Counted from the first letter of the stretch, positions 24,449 to 32,034 are shown. The stretch: 32,692 bases of DNA from Polaromonas sp. (GCA_025352405.1 JANXTM010000027.1:1-32692), one strand, 5' to 3'. A program made the numbers and translations. Notes: generated by a model not told the origin, from the letters alone.

Positions 24449-25255
24449 ATGATATTTATATCAAAAATCAAGCCGCTTGCGACAAAGCTCGGGATTGCGG
24501 GTATCGGTTCAATTGCAGTGTGTAGTGAGGCGGTCGCAGCTTCTGCTTCAGTTCTCAAACAGGATGATTTTGTCGGAATATCCTTTTGGATCATCTCGAT
24601 GGCCCTGGTCGCTTCCACCGTATTCTTTTTTCTTGAGCGAGACCGGGTGTCTGCGAAATGGAAGACTTCTTTGACGGTGTCTGGTCTGGTGACTTTGGTC
24701 GCTGCTGTTCACTACTTCTACATGCGCGATGTGTGGGTCACAACCGGCTCTACCCCGACCGTATTTCGCTACATTGACTGGCTGATCACTGTCCCCTTGC
24801 TGATGATCGAGTTTTACCTGATCCTGTCGGCCATTACAAAGGTGCCTGCAGGGGTTTTCTGGCGCTTGATGATCGGTACGCTGGTCATGCTGGTTGGGGG
24901 ATACCTCGGCGAGGCAAGGTACTTGGCTGTATGGCCAGCATTTATTATTGGCATGGCCGGCTGGGCTTTCATTCTGTACGAGATTTTCGCAGGTCAGGCC
25001 GGGAAAATAAACGCAAAAAATGCGCCTCCTGCGGTGCAGTCTGCGTTTAGCACCATGCGGCTTATCGTAACTTTTGGCTGGGCCATTTACCCCGTTGGAT
25101 ATTTCTTTGGCTACCTGACGGGCAACAGCCCCGACGCCAGCGCCAATTCGCTCAACATCATCTACAACGCCGCTGACGTGCTTAACAAAATTGCTTTCGG
25201 ACTGGTGATTTGGAGTGTTGCCGTGAGCGAGTCGGAGCATGCGGTAGTCAAGTAA
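24449..25255 (+). CDS. Proteorhodopsin, predicted green-absorbing light-driven proton pump
   Basis: The 268-residue protein has a signal peptide (about residues 1-31, ending AVAA) and seven transmembrane helices. Helix C reads RYIDWLITVPLLMIEFYL: Asp110, Thr114 and Glu121 correspond to proteorhodopsin Asp97, Thr101 and Glu108, the DTE set of outward proton pumps. His88 matches His75, which modulates the counter-ion. Leu118 sits at tuning position 105, where Leu means green and Gln means blue absorption. Retinal would bind Lys247 in ADVLNKIAFGLVIW, with Asp243 as second counter-ion. FFFLERDRVSAKWKTSLTVSGLVT is almost identical to marine gammaproteobacterial proteorhodopsin as I recall it. ATG 24449 has AGGAA six bases upstream. 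It heads the retinal cassette. Confidence 0.97.
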   Translation: MIFISKIKPLATKLGIAGIGSIAVCSEAVAASASVLKQDDFVGISFWIISMALVASTVFFFLERDRVSAKWKTSLTVSGLVTLVAAVHYFYMRDVWVTTGSTPTVFRYIDWLITVPLLMIEFYLILSAITKVPAGVFWRLMIGTLVMLVGGYLGEARYLAVWPAFIIGMAGWAFILYEIFAGQAGKINAKNAPPAVQSAFSTMRLIVTFGWAIYPVGYFFGYLTGNSPDASANSLNIIYNAADVLNKIAFGLVIWSVAVSESEHAVVK

Positions 25256-25266
25256 GCAACAGCTAT

Positions 25267-25368
25267 TACAAGCTGCAGCGATTTATTGCTGTCAATCCGA
25301 CTTTCAATTTTCGTTGCACTTGTAGCTGCAGCTGTACTTGCGCCGGTCTTTACAGACTGCGCAACAGC
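25267..25368 (+). promoter_or_regulatory. Structured spacer between the rhodopsin and crtE genes
   Basis: TTGCGC (25338-25343) and GCGCAA (25359-25364) form a stem that continues inward with GTCT/AGAC and outward, past a 3-base bulge, with GCTG/CAGC (25331-25334 and 25365-25368). That gives about 14 pairs. A competing pairing joins TACA-A-GCTGCAGC (25267-25279) to GCTGCAGCTGTA (25325-25336). No T-run follows, so it is not a standard terminator. It may protect the 3' end of a separate rhodopsin mRNA or set the expression ratio of rhodopsin to the carotenoid genes. Structure is seen; role is inferred. Confidence 0.45.
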
Positions 25369-25450
25369 AGGCGACTGAACACCTGGCAAACGTAGCATCG
25401 GCGGAATGGCGGGCCTCTCCAAAGCTCGGGTCGCTGGTTGTTCGTGGTAA

Positions 25451-25462
25451 TCTAAATTTAGA
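25451..25462. promoter_or_regulatory. Perfect 12-base palindrome upstream of crtE
   Basis: TCTAAATTTAGA is a perfect palindrome 33 bases before the crtE ATG, in the middle of an otherwise GC-rich tract. It is a plausible operator or part of an A/T-rich promoter core for the carotenoid genes. It does not fit the TGT-N12-ACA consensus of PpsR/CrtJ. The regulator is unknown. Confidence 0.4.
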
Positions 25463-25471
25463 AAACTCTGC

Positions 25472-25488
25472 CTCCTACATGTAAGGAG
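25472..25488 (+). promoter_or_regulatory. Hairpin masking the crtE ribosome binding site
   Basis: CTCCT (25472-25476) pairs perfectly with AGGAG (25484-25488) around a 7-base loop. AAGGAG is the Shine-Dalgarno sequence of crtE, 7 bases before its ATG, so it is fully inside the stem. The short stem would be easily opened by heat, a helicase or an approaching ribosome, and could make crtE translation conditional. Function is inferred. Confidence 0.45.
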
Positions 25489-25495
25489 CACTCTC

Positions 25496-26419
25496 ATGCA
25501 CAGTTCTGCCTCCATGTGCCAGACCGCTGCCGATACCGCATCGCATGACGTGCCCGAAGCCGAAAGGCTGATGGCAGATGTCATTGAGTCGGGCGATGAC
25601 GCAGACACGCAAGCCACGAGCGTCGCAAAAATCGCGGCGCTCTATCACCTGAATGCTGGTGGGCAGAGGATTCGTTCTCGCCTTGCTCTGGATTCTGCCC
25701 ATTGTTTAGGACTAACAACGCGTGATGGGATAGCGTTGGCAGCAACGGCAGAGCTTCTCCACAACGCTTCACTGATACACGACGACCCTCAGGACCGGGA
25801 CCAGGTCCGACGTGGTAGCCCGACGGTATGGGTTGCTTACGGAGACGAAGTTGCCATTTGTGCGGGCGACTTGCTGTTGTCTGCGGCCTACGCCACCGTC
25901 GCCTGCGTCAGTTGCACTGACATGCTGCCTTCGCTGGTGAAACTTGTTCATTCGCGGATAACGCAAGCCATCGGTGGGCAGTGCGCCGAATTTTCCCCGG
26001 CACCAGTTCATTTGTTTAACACGGATGTTTACCTCAAAATTGCTACCGCAAAATCTGGTGCTTTGCTCGGCCTGCCGGTTGAGCTCGCACTGTTGGCTGG
26101 CGGCTATCGCGGGGCATTGCAAACTACCCGCGCGACCGCTGATTCCTTTGCTGCTGGCTACCAAATTTACGACGATCTCTGTGACTTTGAGATAGACCTT
26201 GCGCGCGATACTGCGGCACCAGTTTTGAATATCGTGCTGGTATTGAAAAAAAACAATGGCTTGTCTATCCGTGACGCTTGGGAGTCAGCCCAAAAATTGT
26301 GCCTCATGCATTTGGAAGCAGCAGCAAGCAGTACAGACCTCCCAAGACAATCCGGCCGGCTTTTTCGGGAAATGGCAAATGAGCTGCATGCACGGTTGAA
26401 GGACAAGTGCATTCAATGA
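25496..26419 (+). CDS. crtE: Geranylgeranyl diphosphate synthase (polyprenyl synthetase family)
   Basis: This 307-residue all-trans prenyl transferase has aspartate-rich motifs DDPQD (residues 96-100, in LIHDDPQDRDQVRRGSPTVW) and DDLCD (226-230, in YQIYDDLCDFEID), plus the N-terminal GGQRIRSRLAL that binds IPP pyrophosphate. The first motif has the short DDxxD spacing instead of the DDxxxxD form usual in bacterial GGPP synthases, so chain length is taken from gene context. It should condense IPP with FPP to give C20-PP for phytoene synthesis. It is first of five tightly coupled genes, and its stop overlaps the crtI start (ATGA). The Shine-Dalgarno sequence lies in a small hairpin. Confidence 0.9.
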   Translation: MHSSASMCQTAADTASHDVPEAERLMADVIESGDDADTQATSVAKIAALYHLNAGGQRIRSRLALDSAHCLGLTTRDGIALAATAELLHNASLIHDDPQDRDQVRRGSPTVWVAYGDEVAICAGDLLLSAAYATVACVSCTDMLPSLVKLVHSRITQAIGGQCAEFSPAPVHLFNTDVYLKIATAKSGALLGLPVELALLAGGYRGALQTTRATADSFAAGYQIYDDLCDFEIDLARDTAAPVLNIVLVLKKNNGLSIRDAWESAQKLCLMHLEAAASSTDLPRQSGRLFREMANELHARLKDKCIQ

Positions 26420-27918
26420 AGGCGCTTGTGGTTGGTGCCGGATTTGGGGGTATCGCTGCGGCGTTACGACTGCGCGCCAAAGGCTATGAGGTGTTGCTGA
26501 TAGACCGTTGTGCAATGCTTGGTGGGCGGGCACAGGTTTTTGAGCGGAATGGCTTTCGTCATGACGCCGGACCGACGGTTATCACGGCCCCCTTTTTGTT
26601 CGAGGAACTGTTTTCTCTTTTTGGCGAAAAGATGGCGGACCACATCCAGTTGGTTCCCCTGACGCCGTGGTACAGATTTCATTTCTCTGACAACACTACA
26701 TTTGACTATGGCGGCACGCTGGACGAGACGCTTGCGGAGATCGCTCGCATAGAACCACGCGACTGTGACGGATACCGAAAATTGCTGGCGCAGTCAAAAA
26801 AAATATTCGATGTTGGCTTTACCGAATTGTCAGCCATGCCGTTTCATCGCTTCATGACCATGGTCAAACAAATACCCCGGCTCCTGGGGCTTCGGAGTTA
26901 TGAAACGGTGTGGCAGTTGGTTTCCAGGCATTTATCCAGTCCGAAGTTAAGGCAGGCGTTCTCGATTCAGCCCCTCTTGGTGGGCGGAAATCCGTTCGAC
27001 ACCACCAGTATTTACGGTTTGATTCATTACCTCGAACGCGCTTATGGGGTGCACTTTGCGATGGGCGGAACTGCTGCGATCACCAAAGCACTGGGTCAGC
27101 TGATGGCCAGACAGGGCGTCGAGGTTCGATTGAACACCACCGTGACCCAGATCGAGGTGGAAGGCGGGGTGGCGAAAGGCGTTGTACTGACTGATGGCTC
27201 GTTTGTTGCGGCCGATGTGGTGGTGTCAAACGCTGATCCTGCACATTTGTACGGTGCCATGGTCAAGCCGGCTAATCAGACAAGAGCTGCTCGCTTGAAA
27301 CTGGCATCTGCATCGTTTTCGATGGGTTTGTTTGTTCTCTATTTTGGAACAACACGGGTCTATCCGGAGGTTGCGCACCACACCATCTGGATGGGCGACC
27401 GCTACCGCGAGTTGTTGGACGACATCTTTCACGGAAAAATGCTGTCGGAAGATTTCTCTCTCTATCTTCATCGTCCGACCGCGACCGACCCAAGTTTCGC
27501 GCCGGCCGGTTGTGACAGTTTTTACGTACTGTGCCCGGTGCCCAATCTTCAAGGCGTTGTGGACTGGGTAAAAGAGGCACCACGTTTGCAGTCGCGCATT
27601 GTGGCAGCGCTTGACCGAACCATTTTGCCGGGGCTTGCCGAGTGCATCACCAGTGATTTTTTTATGACACCGGAAGATTTTCAAAACGACTACCTCAGCA
27701 AGCACGGTGCCGGCTTTTCTGTGGCCCCGCTGTTTCGGCAGTCTGCCTGGTTTCGGTTTCATAACCGTGCGGAGGGCATTAAAAACCTTTATCTGGTTGG
27801 CGCTGGAACCCATCCTGGGGCTGGCGTTCCGGGCGTGTTATGTTCGGCCAAAGTTGTCGACGCATTGGTGCCTGCAGTTCGATTGCACGCTGTGGCGACT
27901 TCAGGCAACAAGTTATGA
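26416..27918 (+). CDS. crtI: Phytoene desaturase (lycopene-forming)
   Basis: The 500-residue flavoprotein starts MKALVVGAGFGGIAAALRLRAKGYEVLLIDR, with the FAD-binding GxGxxG at residues 7-12. LGGRAQVFERNGFRHDAGPTVI follows, the second conserved block of CrtI enzymes. The C-terminal signature NLYLVGAGTHPGAGVPGVLCSAKVV is diagnostic of bacterial phytoene dehydrogenases. It should introduce four double bonds into phytoene to give lycopene, the substrate of CrtY. The ATG overlaps the crtE TGA by four bases. A GTG at 26407 in the same frame is less likely as a start. Its own stop overlaps the crtB ATG in the same way. Confidence 0.95.
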   Translation: MKALVVGAGFGGIAAALRLRAKGYEVLLIDRCAMLGGRAQVFERNGFRHDAGPTVITAPFLFEELFSLFGEKMADHIQLVPLTPWYRFHFSDNTTFDYGGTLDETLAEIARIEPRDCDGYRKLLAQSKKIFDVGFTELSAMPFHRFMTMVKQIPRLLGLRSYETVWQLVSRHLSSPKLRQAFSIQPLLVGGNPFDTTSIYGLIHYLERAYGVHFAMGGTAAITKALGQLMARQGVEVRLNTTVTQIEVEGGVAKGVVLTDGSFVAADVVVSNADPAHLYGAMVKPANQTRAARLKLASASFSMGLFVLYFGTTRVYPEVAHHTIWMGDRYRELLDDIFHGKMLSEDFSLYLHRPTATDPSFAPAGCDSFYVLCPVPNLQGVVDWVKEAPRLQSRIVAALDRTILPGLAECITSDFFMTPEDFQNDYLSKHGAGFSVAPLFRQSAWFRFHNRAEGIKNLYLVGAGTHPGAGVPGVLCSAKVVDALVPAVRLHAVATSGNKL

Positions 27919-28883
27919 AGTTGAACACGCAACACGCAGTCGACCAGGCTTTTGCAAGAGCGGACACCACGCTGGCGCAAAAAGGCAGAACATTTCACGG
28001 CGCACGGCGTTTGATGGGCGTTTTGCATGCATCAAGGGCGACGCGTCTCTACAGTTTTTGCAGACTGATTGACGATCTGGCTGACGAAGCCAGCTCCCCA
28101 GAGACAGGTCAGGCCGCGCTGCTGGTTGTTGCTGCCGACGTCGCGAGGGGCGAGTCGGCGCATCTTGTGATTCAAGACGGCATTGATTTAATGCGTGAAT
28201 GCGGCATCGAACCAGCCGTCGTTCTGGAGTTGATTTCAGGCGTTACTTCAGATTTGGGTGTGGTGCAAATGGTCGATGAAGATGCCTTGCTGCGCTACTG
28301 TTACCAGGTCGCGGGCACCGTGGGCTTGATGATGTGCAAAGTGCTGGATACGCAAAGCCCTGAAGCTTTTTCACACGCGATTGATCTTGGAATTGCCATG
28401 CAGCTGACCAATATTTGCCGGGATATCTCGACGGACGCTGCAGTGGGACGTCGCTATCTTCCTGCCACCCTGGTTGGTTTTCTGGAGCCGCAAGCACTTG
28501 TGCATCCAGAAGAGGCATTGCAACCGGGCGTCCGGAAATGCGTCGAAGCACTGCTCGACATGGCCGACCAGTACTATCGAAGTGGTGAACTTGGCCTGTG
28601 TTATTTGCCCCTTGGCGCACGCAGCAGCATTTTGTCTGCAGCTCGCGTTTACCGCGCGATAGGCACCAAACTCAGGCAGCAGCGCAGCGCGTATTGGCTT
28701 GGCCGCACGGTTGTGCCGCCCAGCACAAAGCTGCTGGTGACCCTGCAGGCTTTGGTTGCGATGCCGTTCAAGCCGTCTTTCTGGTCGCCGTCGCAGAGAC
28801 ATGATGATCGGCTACACAGCGCATTTTCAGGTTTTTTTGGTTTTGCAAGTCATCCAGATTTACAGCATGTCCAACACCTTTGA
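27915..28883 (+). CDS. crtB: Phytoene synthase
   Basis: The 322-residue protein of the squalene/phytoene synthase family has first motif DDLAD (53-57, in YSFCRLIDDLADEAS) and second motif Asp170-x3-Asp174 (in QLTNICRDISTDAAVGRRYLP). These bind the magnesium and diphosphates of two GGPP molecules. ATG 27915 overlaps the crtI TGA by four bases (ATGA). The open frame continues back to 27840 inside crtI but without conserved sequence. The C-terminal 20 or so residues (GFFGFASHPDLQHVQHL) look unconserved and run 17 bases into crtY, so the reading frames of the two enzymes overlap. Confidence 0.94.
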   Translation: MKLNTQHAVDQAFARADTTLAQKGRTFHGARRLMGVLHASRATRLYSFCRLIDDLADEASSPETGQAALLVVAADVARGESAHLVIQDGIDLMRECGIEPAVVLELISGVTSDLGVVQMVDEDALLRYCYQVAGTVGLMMCKVLDTQSPEAFSHAIDLGIAMQLTNICRDISTDAAVGRRYLPATLVGFLEPQALVHPEEALQPGVRKCVEALLDMADQYYRSGELGLCYLPLGARSSILSAARVYRAIGTKLRQQRSAYWLGRTVVPPSTKLLVTLQALVAMPFKPSFWSPSQRHDDRLHSAFSGFFGFASHPDLQHVQHL

Positions 28884-30045
28884 CCTGATCATCCTGGGCG
28901 GCGGTTGCGCAGGGCTGAGTCTGGCGGCGCGACTTGCCGCTTCATCATCAGCGGGTTTCACCACGCTGGTGGTTGAGAGTCGAGACCACTACACGAATGA
29001 CCGTACTTGGTGTTTTTGGGGTGGTCAGCTGTCGTCCGGTGAACACGCTGTTGCGCGCCAATGGAACACCATGCGATTGACGTCTGGCGCGCAAACCGTT
29101 CTCGTCGACTGTGGCCAGACACCGTACCAAATGCTTCCCGCTGAAACGTTCTACGGTGCGGCAATTTCGGCAATTTCGCAGGCACAACATGTCAGTCTCA
29201 AGGTCGGTACTGCGGTTTTGGCAGCACCTGGCAAAGTTGATGGAAACTGGCGCGTTGCGACCAGTGCAGGCGTTTTTTCCGGTCGCATGGTGGTAGACAC
29301 CCGCCCGCAGCAAACGCCGAAGCCGGATGACGCATTGCTGTGGCAATCTTTTTATGGGCAGGAGATTGAGTGTGACAGGCCGGTATTCGATGCTTCGTGT
29401 CTGGACCTGATGAATTTTTTGCCCGCCGACTCGATCGGCATTCCCTTTGTTTACGTCCTGCCAGTTAGCCCCACCAGAGCGCTGGTGGAAGTGACCGTGT
29501 TTGGAGTCAACCCCCTTTTGCCTAAAGATCTGGCGCTCAAACTTGAAACAGCTGTGGCGCAGCGGGTGGGTGACGCGCCCTTTCGCATGTTGCGGTCTGA
29601 GCACGGCATTCTGCCGATGGGCTTGCGTGCCATACCGAAAAATCCTGACCGAAGTTATGTTCAGGTCGGTCTGATGGCGGGCGGCGCAAGAGCCTGCACA
29701 GGGTACGCTTTCCAGCGGATTCAGCGCTGGGCCGATGCGTGCGCAAAATCTGTCGTGGCTGGTTTTTTGCCGATTCAGCACTCACCTGACGCTGCAGTTC
29801 TCCAAGCCATGGACCATCTTTTCCTGAATGTACTTCGCACCAATCCAGAACGCGCGGGCGCGCTTTTTTGTGCGCTGTTTGCAAGGGCAAACGCGGCACG
29901 CCTGATTCGCTTTCTTAGCGGCGAAGGGACATGGCTGGACTACGCGGCGGTGGTTGCTGCTCTCCCGCCCTGGCCATTCATCAAGTTACTGGTGGGCCGA
30001 CGCGCGACGCGCGTCACCCATCAAGGGGCAGGACAAAACGCATGA
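28867..30045 (+). CDS. crtY: Lycopene beta-cyclase, CrtY type
   Basis: The 392-residue protein starts MSNTFDLIILGGGCAGLSLAARL, a dinucleotide-binding GGGCAG at residues 11-16. DRTWCFWG, VYVLPVSPTRALVEVTVF and ARACTGYAFQRIQRWAD follow, the conserved blocks of CrtY/CrtL cyclases. It should close both ends of lycopene to beta-carotene. ATG 28867 lies 17 bases inside crtB and has no good ribosome binding site, so translation probably depends on ribosomes finishing crtB. An ATG pair at 28801-28806 in the same frame is a less likely start, because MSNTFDLIILGGG is the normal beginning of the family. Confidence 0.93.
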   Translation: MSNTFDLIILGGGCAGLSLAARLAASSSAGFTTLVVESRDHYTNDRTWCFWGGQLSSGEHAVARQWNTMRLTSGAQTVLVDCGQTPYQMLPAETFYGAAISAISQAQHVSLKVGTAVLAAPGKVDGNWRVATSAGVFSGRMVVDTRPQQTPKPDDALLWQSFYGQEIECDRPVFDASCLDLMNFLPADSIGIPFVYVLPVSPTRALVEVTVFGVNPLLPKDLALKLETAVAQRVGDAPFRMLRSEHGILPMGLRAIPKNPDRSYVQVGLMAGGARACTGYAFQRIQRWADACAKSVVAGFLPIQHSPDAAVLQAMDHLFLNVLRTNPERAGALFCALFARANAARLIRFLSGEGTWLDYAAVVAALPPWPFIKLLVGRRATRVTHQGAGQNA

Positions 30046-30965
30046 TGTTGTCTGCCACCATCCGGCTGCAAGGTGCCATCTTCAGCCTGACTGCATGGTT
30101 GCTGGTACTCGGTGGTGCATTCTTTCCCGGCACAGATTCACGGACCGAGCTCCTGGTGTCGGCATTTGCCATTCTGTTTTTAGGTGTGCCGCACGGCGCG
30201 CTCGACACGCTGTATGCCAAGCCGCTTTACCGCCTGCAGTCGTCGGGCGCCTGGATCGTTTTCGGAGCTGCTTATGCCGGTTTGGCCGCGCTGGTGGTGG
30301 CGCTGTGGGCCCTGGTGCCGTTTGCTTTTTTACTGGGGTTTTTATTGGTGTCTGCGTTTCACTTCTCAGGCGATCCGGTAGAAGGCACACCTGTTGTGTT
30401 TCGTGCGCTTTACGGCGGCGCCATCATTGTTTTTCCGGCACTGATTCACGCCGGACCAGTCACAGAACTTTTTTCCTTTTTAGCAGGTGTGGAAACGGCT
30501 ACTCTTCTGGTGGATGCCCTGCATGGGTTGGCGTTCGCCTGGTTGTTTGCAACTTTGTGGGTGGCTGTGCGGCATGCAAAAATAAATCTGGTTTCCAGTC
30601 TGGAGTTGGTTTCGGTCTCTGTGCTGGCGATTTTTGCCTCGCCGCTGATTGCTTTTTGCTTATTTTTTTGCGGAATGCACAGTATTCGGCATATTTTGCG
30701 GACCCGCGAATTTCCAGAAAAAAAGTCAAACCTTCATTTGCTGCAAGTTGCTTGGCTACCGTTTTTATTGACGCTGGCTGGTGCATCGGCAGGTTGGTAC
30801 TTTTTAAGCGATGCATCGCTTGACGGCCGGTTGGTGCAGTTGCTGTTCGTCTGCCTTGCCGCGCTGACGGTGCCGCACATGCTGCTGGTCGACAGGTTAC
30901 GATTTTTTGGTGACAGCAAGAAAGTTTCAGGCCAGCGTGATGTAAAACATGCCAACGATGTCTGA
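30042..30965 (+). CDS. blh: Beta-carotene 15,15'-dioxygenase, Brp/Blh family
   Basis: The 307-residue integral membrane protein has many hydrophobic helices and the histidines that bind iron in this family. These are His51 in GVPHGALD, His107 in SAFHFSGDP, His213 and His217 in CGMHSIRHI, and His279 in TVPHMLLVD. Blh cleaves beta-carotene at its central double bond to two all-trans retinals. It completes the pathway feeding the rhodopsin at 24449. ATG 30042 overlaps the crtY stop by four bases (ATGA), with AAGGGGCAGGA upstream. It is the last gene of the cassette; only an A/T-rich 157-base gap without a clear terminator follows. Confidence 0.94.
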   Translation: MMLSATIRLQGAIFSLTAWLLVLGGAFFPGTDSRTELLVSAFAILFLGVPHGALDTLYAKPLYRLQSSGAWIVFGAAYAGLAALVVALWALVPFAFLLGFLLVSAFHFSGDPVEGTPVVFRALYGGAIIVFPALIHAGPVTELFSFLAGVETATLLVDALHGLAFAWLFATLWVAVRHAKINLVSSLELVSVSVLAIFASPLIAFCLFFCGMHSIRHILRTREFPEKKSNLHLLQVAWLPFLLTLAGASAGWYFLSDASLDGRLVQLLFVCLAALTVPHMLLVDRLRFFGDSKKVSGQRDVKHANDV

Positions 30966-31122
30966 AATATTGAATTTCCTGTTTCTTTTCCAAACTGCCC
31001 GCTGTACAACCCCGTCAGAAATATTTTCCGTATTTTTTTTCACCCAAAAGGAGTTAGGCGATCGTTTTGGCTTTTAAACTTCTCCCGTTTTCAATCAACC
31101 AGTGCTTTTTGAGGAAACCGTC

Positions 31123-32034
31123 ATGTTAAACAATGATCTGAAAAAAGAATTTGATGCCTTGCTGCCGGGTCAGAGCACCGAGGCAGGCGCCAGTCGCCGC
31201 ACCGCCCTTAAAGCGGCGCTAGGCGTTGGTTACGCGGTCACTGCCATGCCCATCATGGCGCAAACGGCTGTCAAAACCTCATCAGACGGCCTGAAATCCG
31301 GGGAAATCACCTTTGAGGTAAACGGCTTCAAAGTGCCGGCTTTTTACGCCGCCCCTGCCGGCAAAACCAACTTGCCCGTCATCCTGGTGATTCAGGAAAT
31401 TTTTGGTGTGCATGAGTACATAGCCGACACCGCCCGCCGTTTTGCCCAGGCTGGTTATCTGGCCATTGCGCCTGAGCTTTTTGCACGTCAGGGTGACCCC
31501 AGCAAGTACAACGAGATGGCCAAGCTCATGACCGAAGTGGTGGCCAAAGTGCCTGACGAGCAGGTCATGGCGGATCTCGACGGTGCCGTGAAATGGGCTG
31601 GTGCCAATGGTGGCAACCAGGCCAAGGTCGGTATCACCGGTTTTTGCTGGGGTGGCCGTATCACCTGGCTCTATGCCGAGCAGAGTAGCAACGTCAAGGC
31701 CGGTGTGGCCTGGTACGGCCGCCTGGTCGGTACGCCGTCTGCGCTGACGCCCAAACATCCACTGGATCTGGCTGCCGGTCTGAAAGCACCTGTGCTGGGT
31801 TTGTATGGCGGGCAGGACGGCGGCATTCCAGTTGCTACGGTCAACCAAATGAAAGAGGCTCTGGCCGATGCCGGCAGCAAAGGCAACGCCGCCGCCAAGG
31901 CGTCCGAGTTTGTGGTCTACCCCGACGCCCCCCATGCGTTTCACGCCGACTACCGCCCCAGCTACCGCAAGGACGCGGCAGAAGATGGCTTCAAGCGCGC
32001 CATGGATTGGTTCAAGGCCAACGGCGTAGCGTAA
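31123..32034 (+). CDS. Tat-exported dienelactone-hydrolase family protein
   Basis: The 303-residue protein carries a twin-arginine signal SRRTALKAALGVGYAV (Arg25-Arg26) ending near AMPIMAQ. The mature alpha/beta hydrolase has VIQEIFGVHEYI, nucleophile Cys175 in GFCWGGR, Asp232 in GGQDGG and His271 in DAPHAFHADYR. This Cys-Asp-His triad is typical of dienelactone hydrolases, which open dienelactone to maleylacetate in chlorocatechol breakdown. No aromatic-degradation genes are near, so the true substrate of this exported form is unknown. ATG 31123 has GAGGAAA upstream. A hairpin terminator follows. Confidence 0.88.
   Translation: MLNNDLKKEFDALLPGQSTEAGASRRTALKAALGVGYAVTAMPIMAQTAVKTSSDGLKSGEITFEVNGFKVPAFYAAPAGKTNLPVILVIQEIFGVHEYIADTARRFAQAGYLAIAPELFARQGDPSKYNEMAKLMTEVVAKVPDEQVMADLDGAVKWAGANGGNQAKVGITGFCWGGRITWLYAEQSSNVKAGVAWYGRLVGTPSALTPKHPLDLAAGLKAPVLGLYGGQDGGIPVATVNQMKEALADAGSKGNAAAKASEFVVYPDAPHAFHADYRPSYRKDAAEDGFKRAMDWFKANGVA

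Noticed and set aside
25162-25617. A possible minus-strand gene spanning the gap between the rhodopsin gene and crtE
   Set aside because: It overlaps the ends of two well-supported genes, and its middle is the hairpin-rich spacer. The translation is Ser/Ala/Thr-rich and resembles no family.
28948-29781. A 277-residue open frame on the minus strand inside crtY
   Set aside because: The plus-strand frame carries the conserved cyclase motifs; the minus frame has no recognisable motif and no ribosome binding site.
31041-31080. CCAAAA/TTTTGG inverted repeat after blh as a terminator of the carotenoid genes
   Set aside because: The stem is A/T-rich with a 15-base loop and no following T-run. The T8 tract nearby (31033-31040) has only a weak AAATA/TATTT stem before it.
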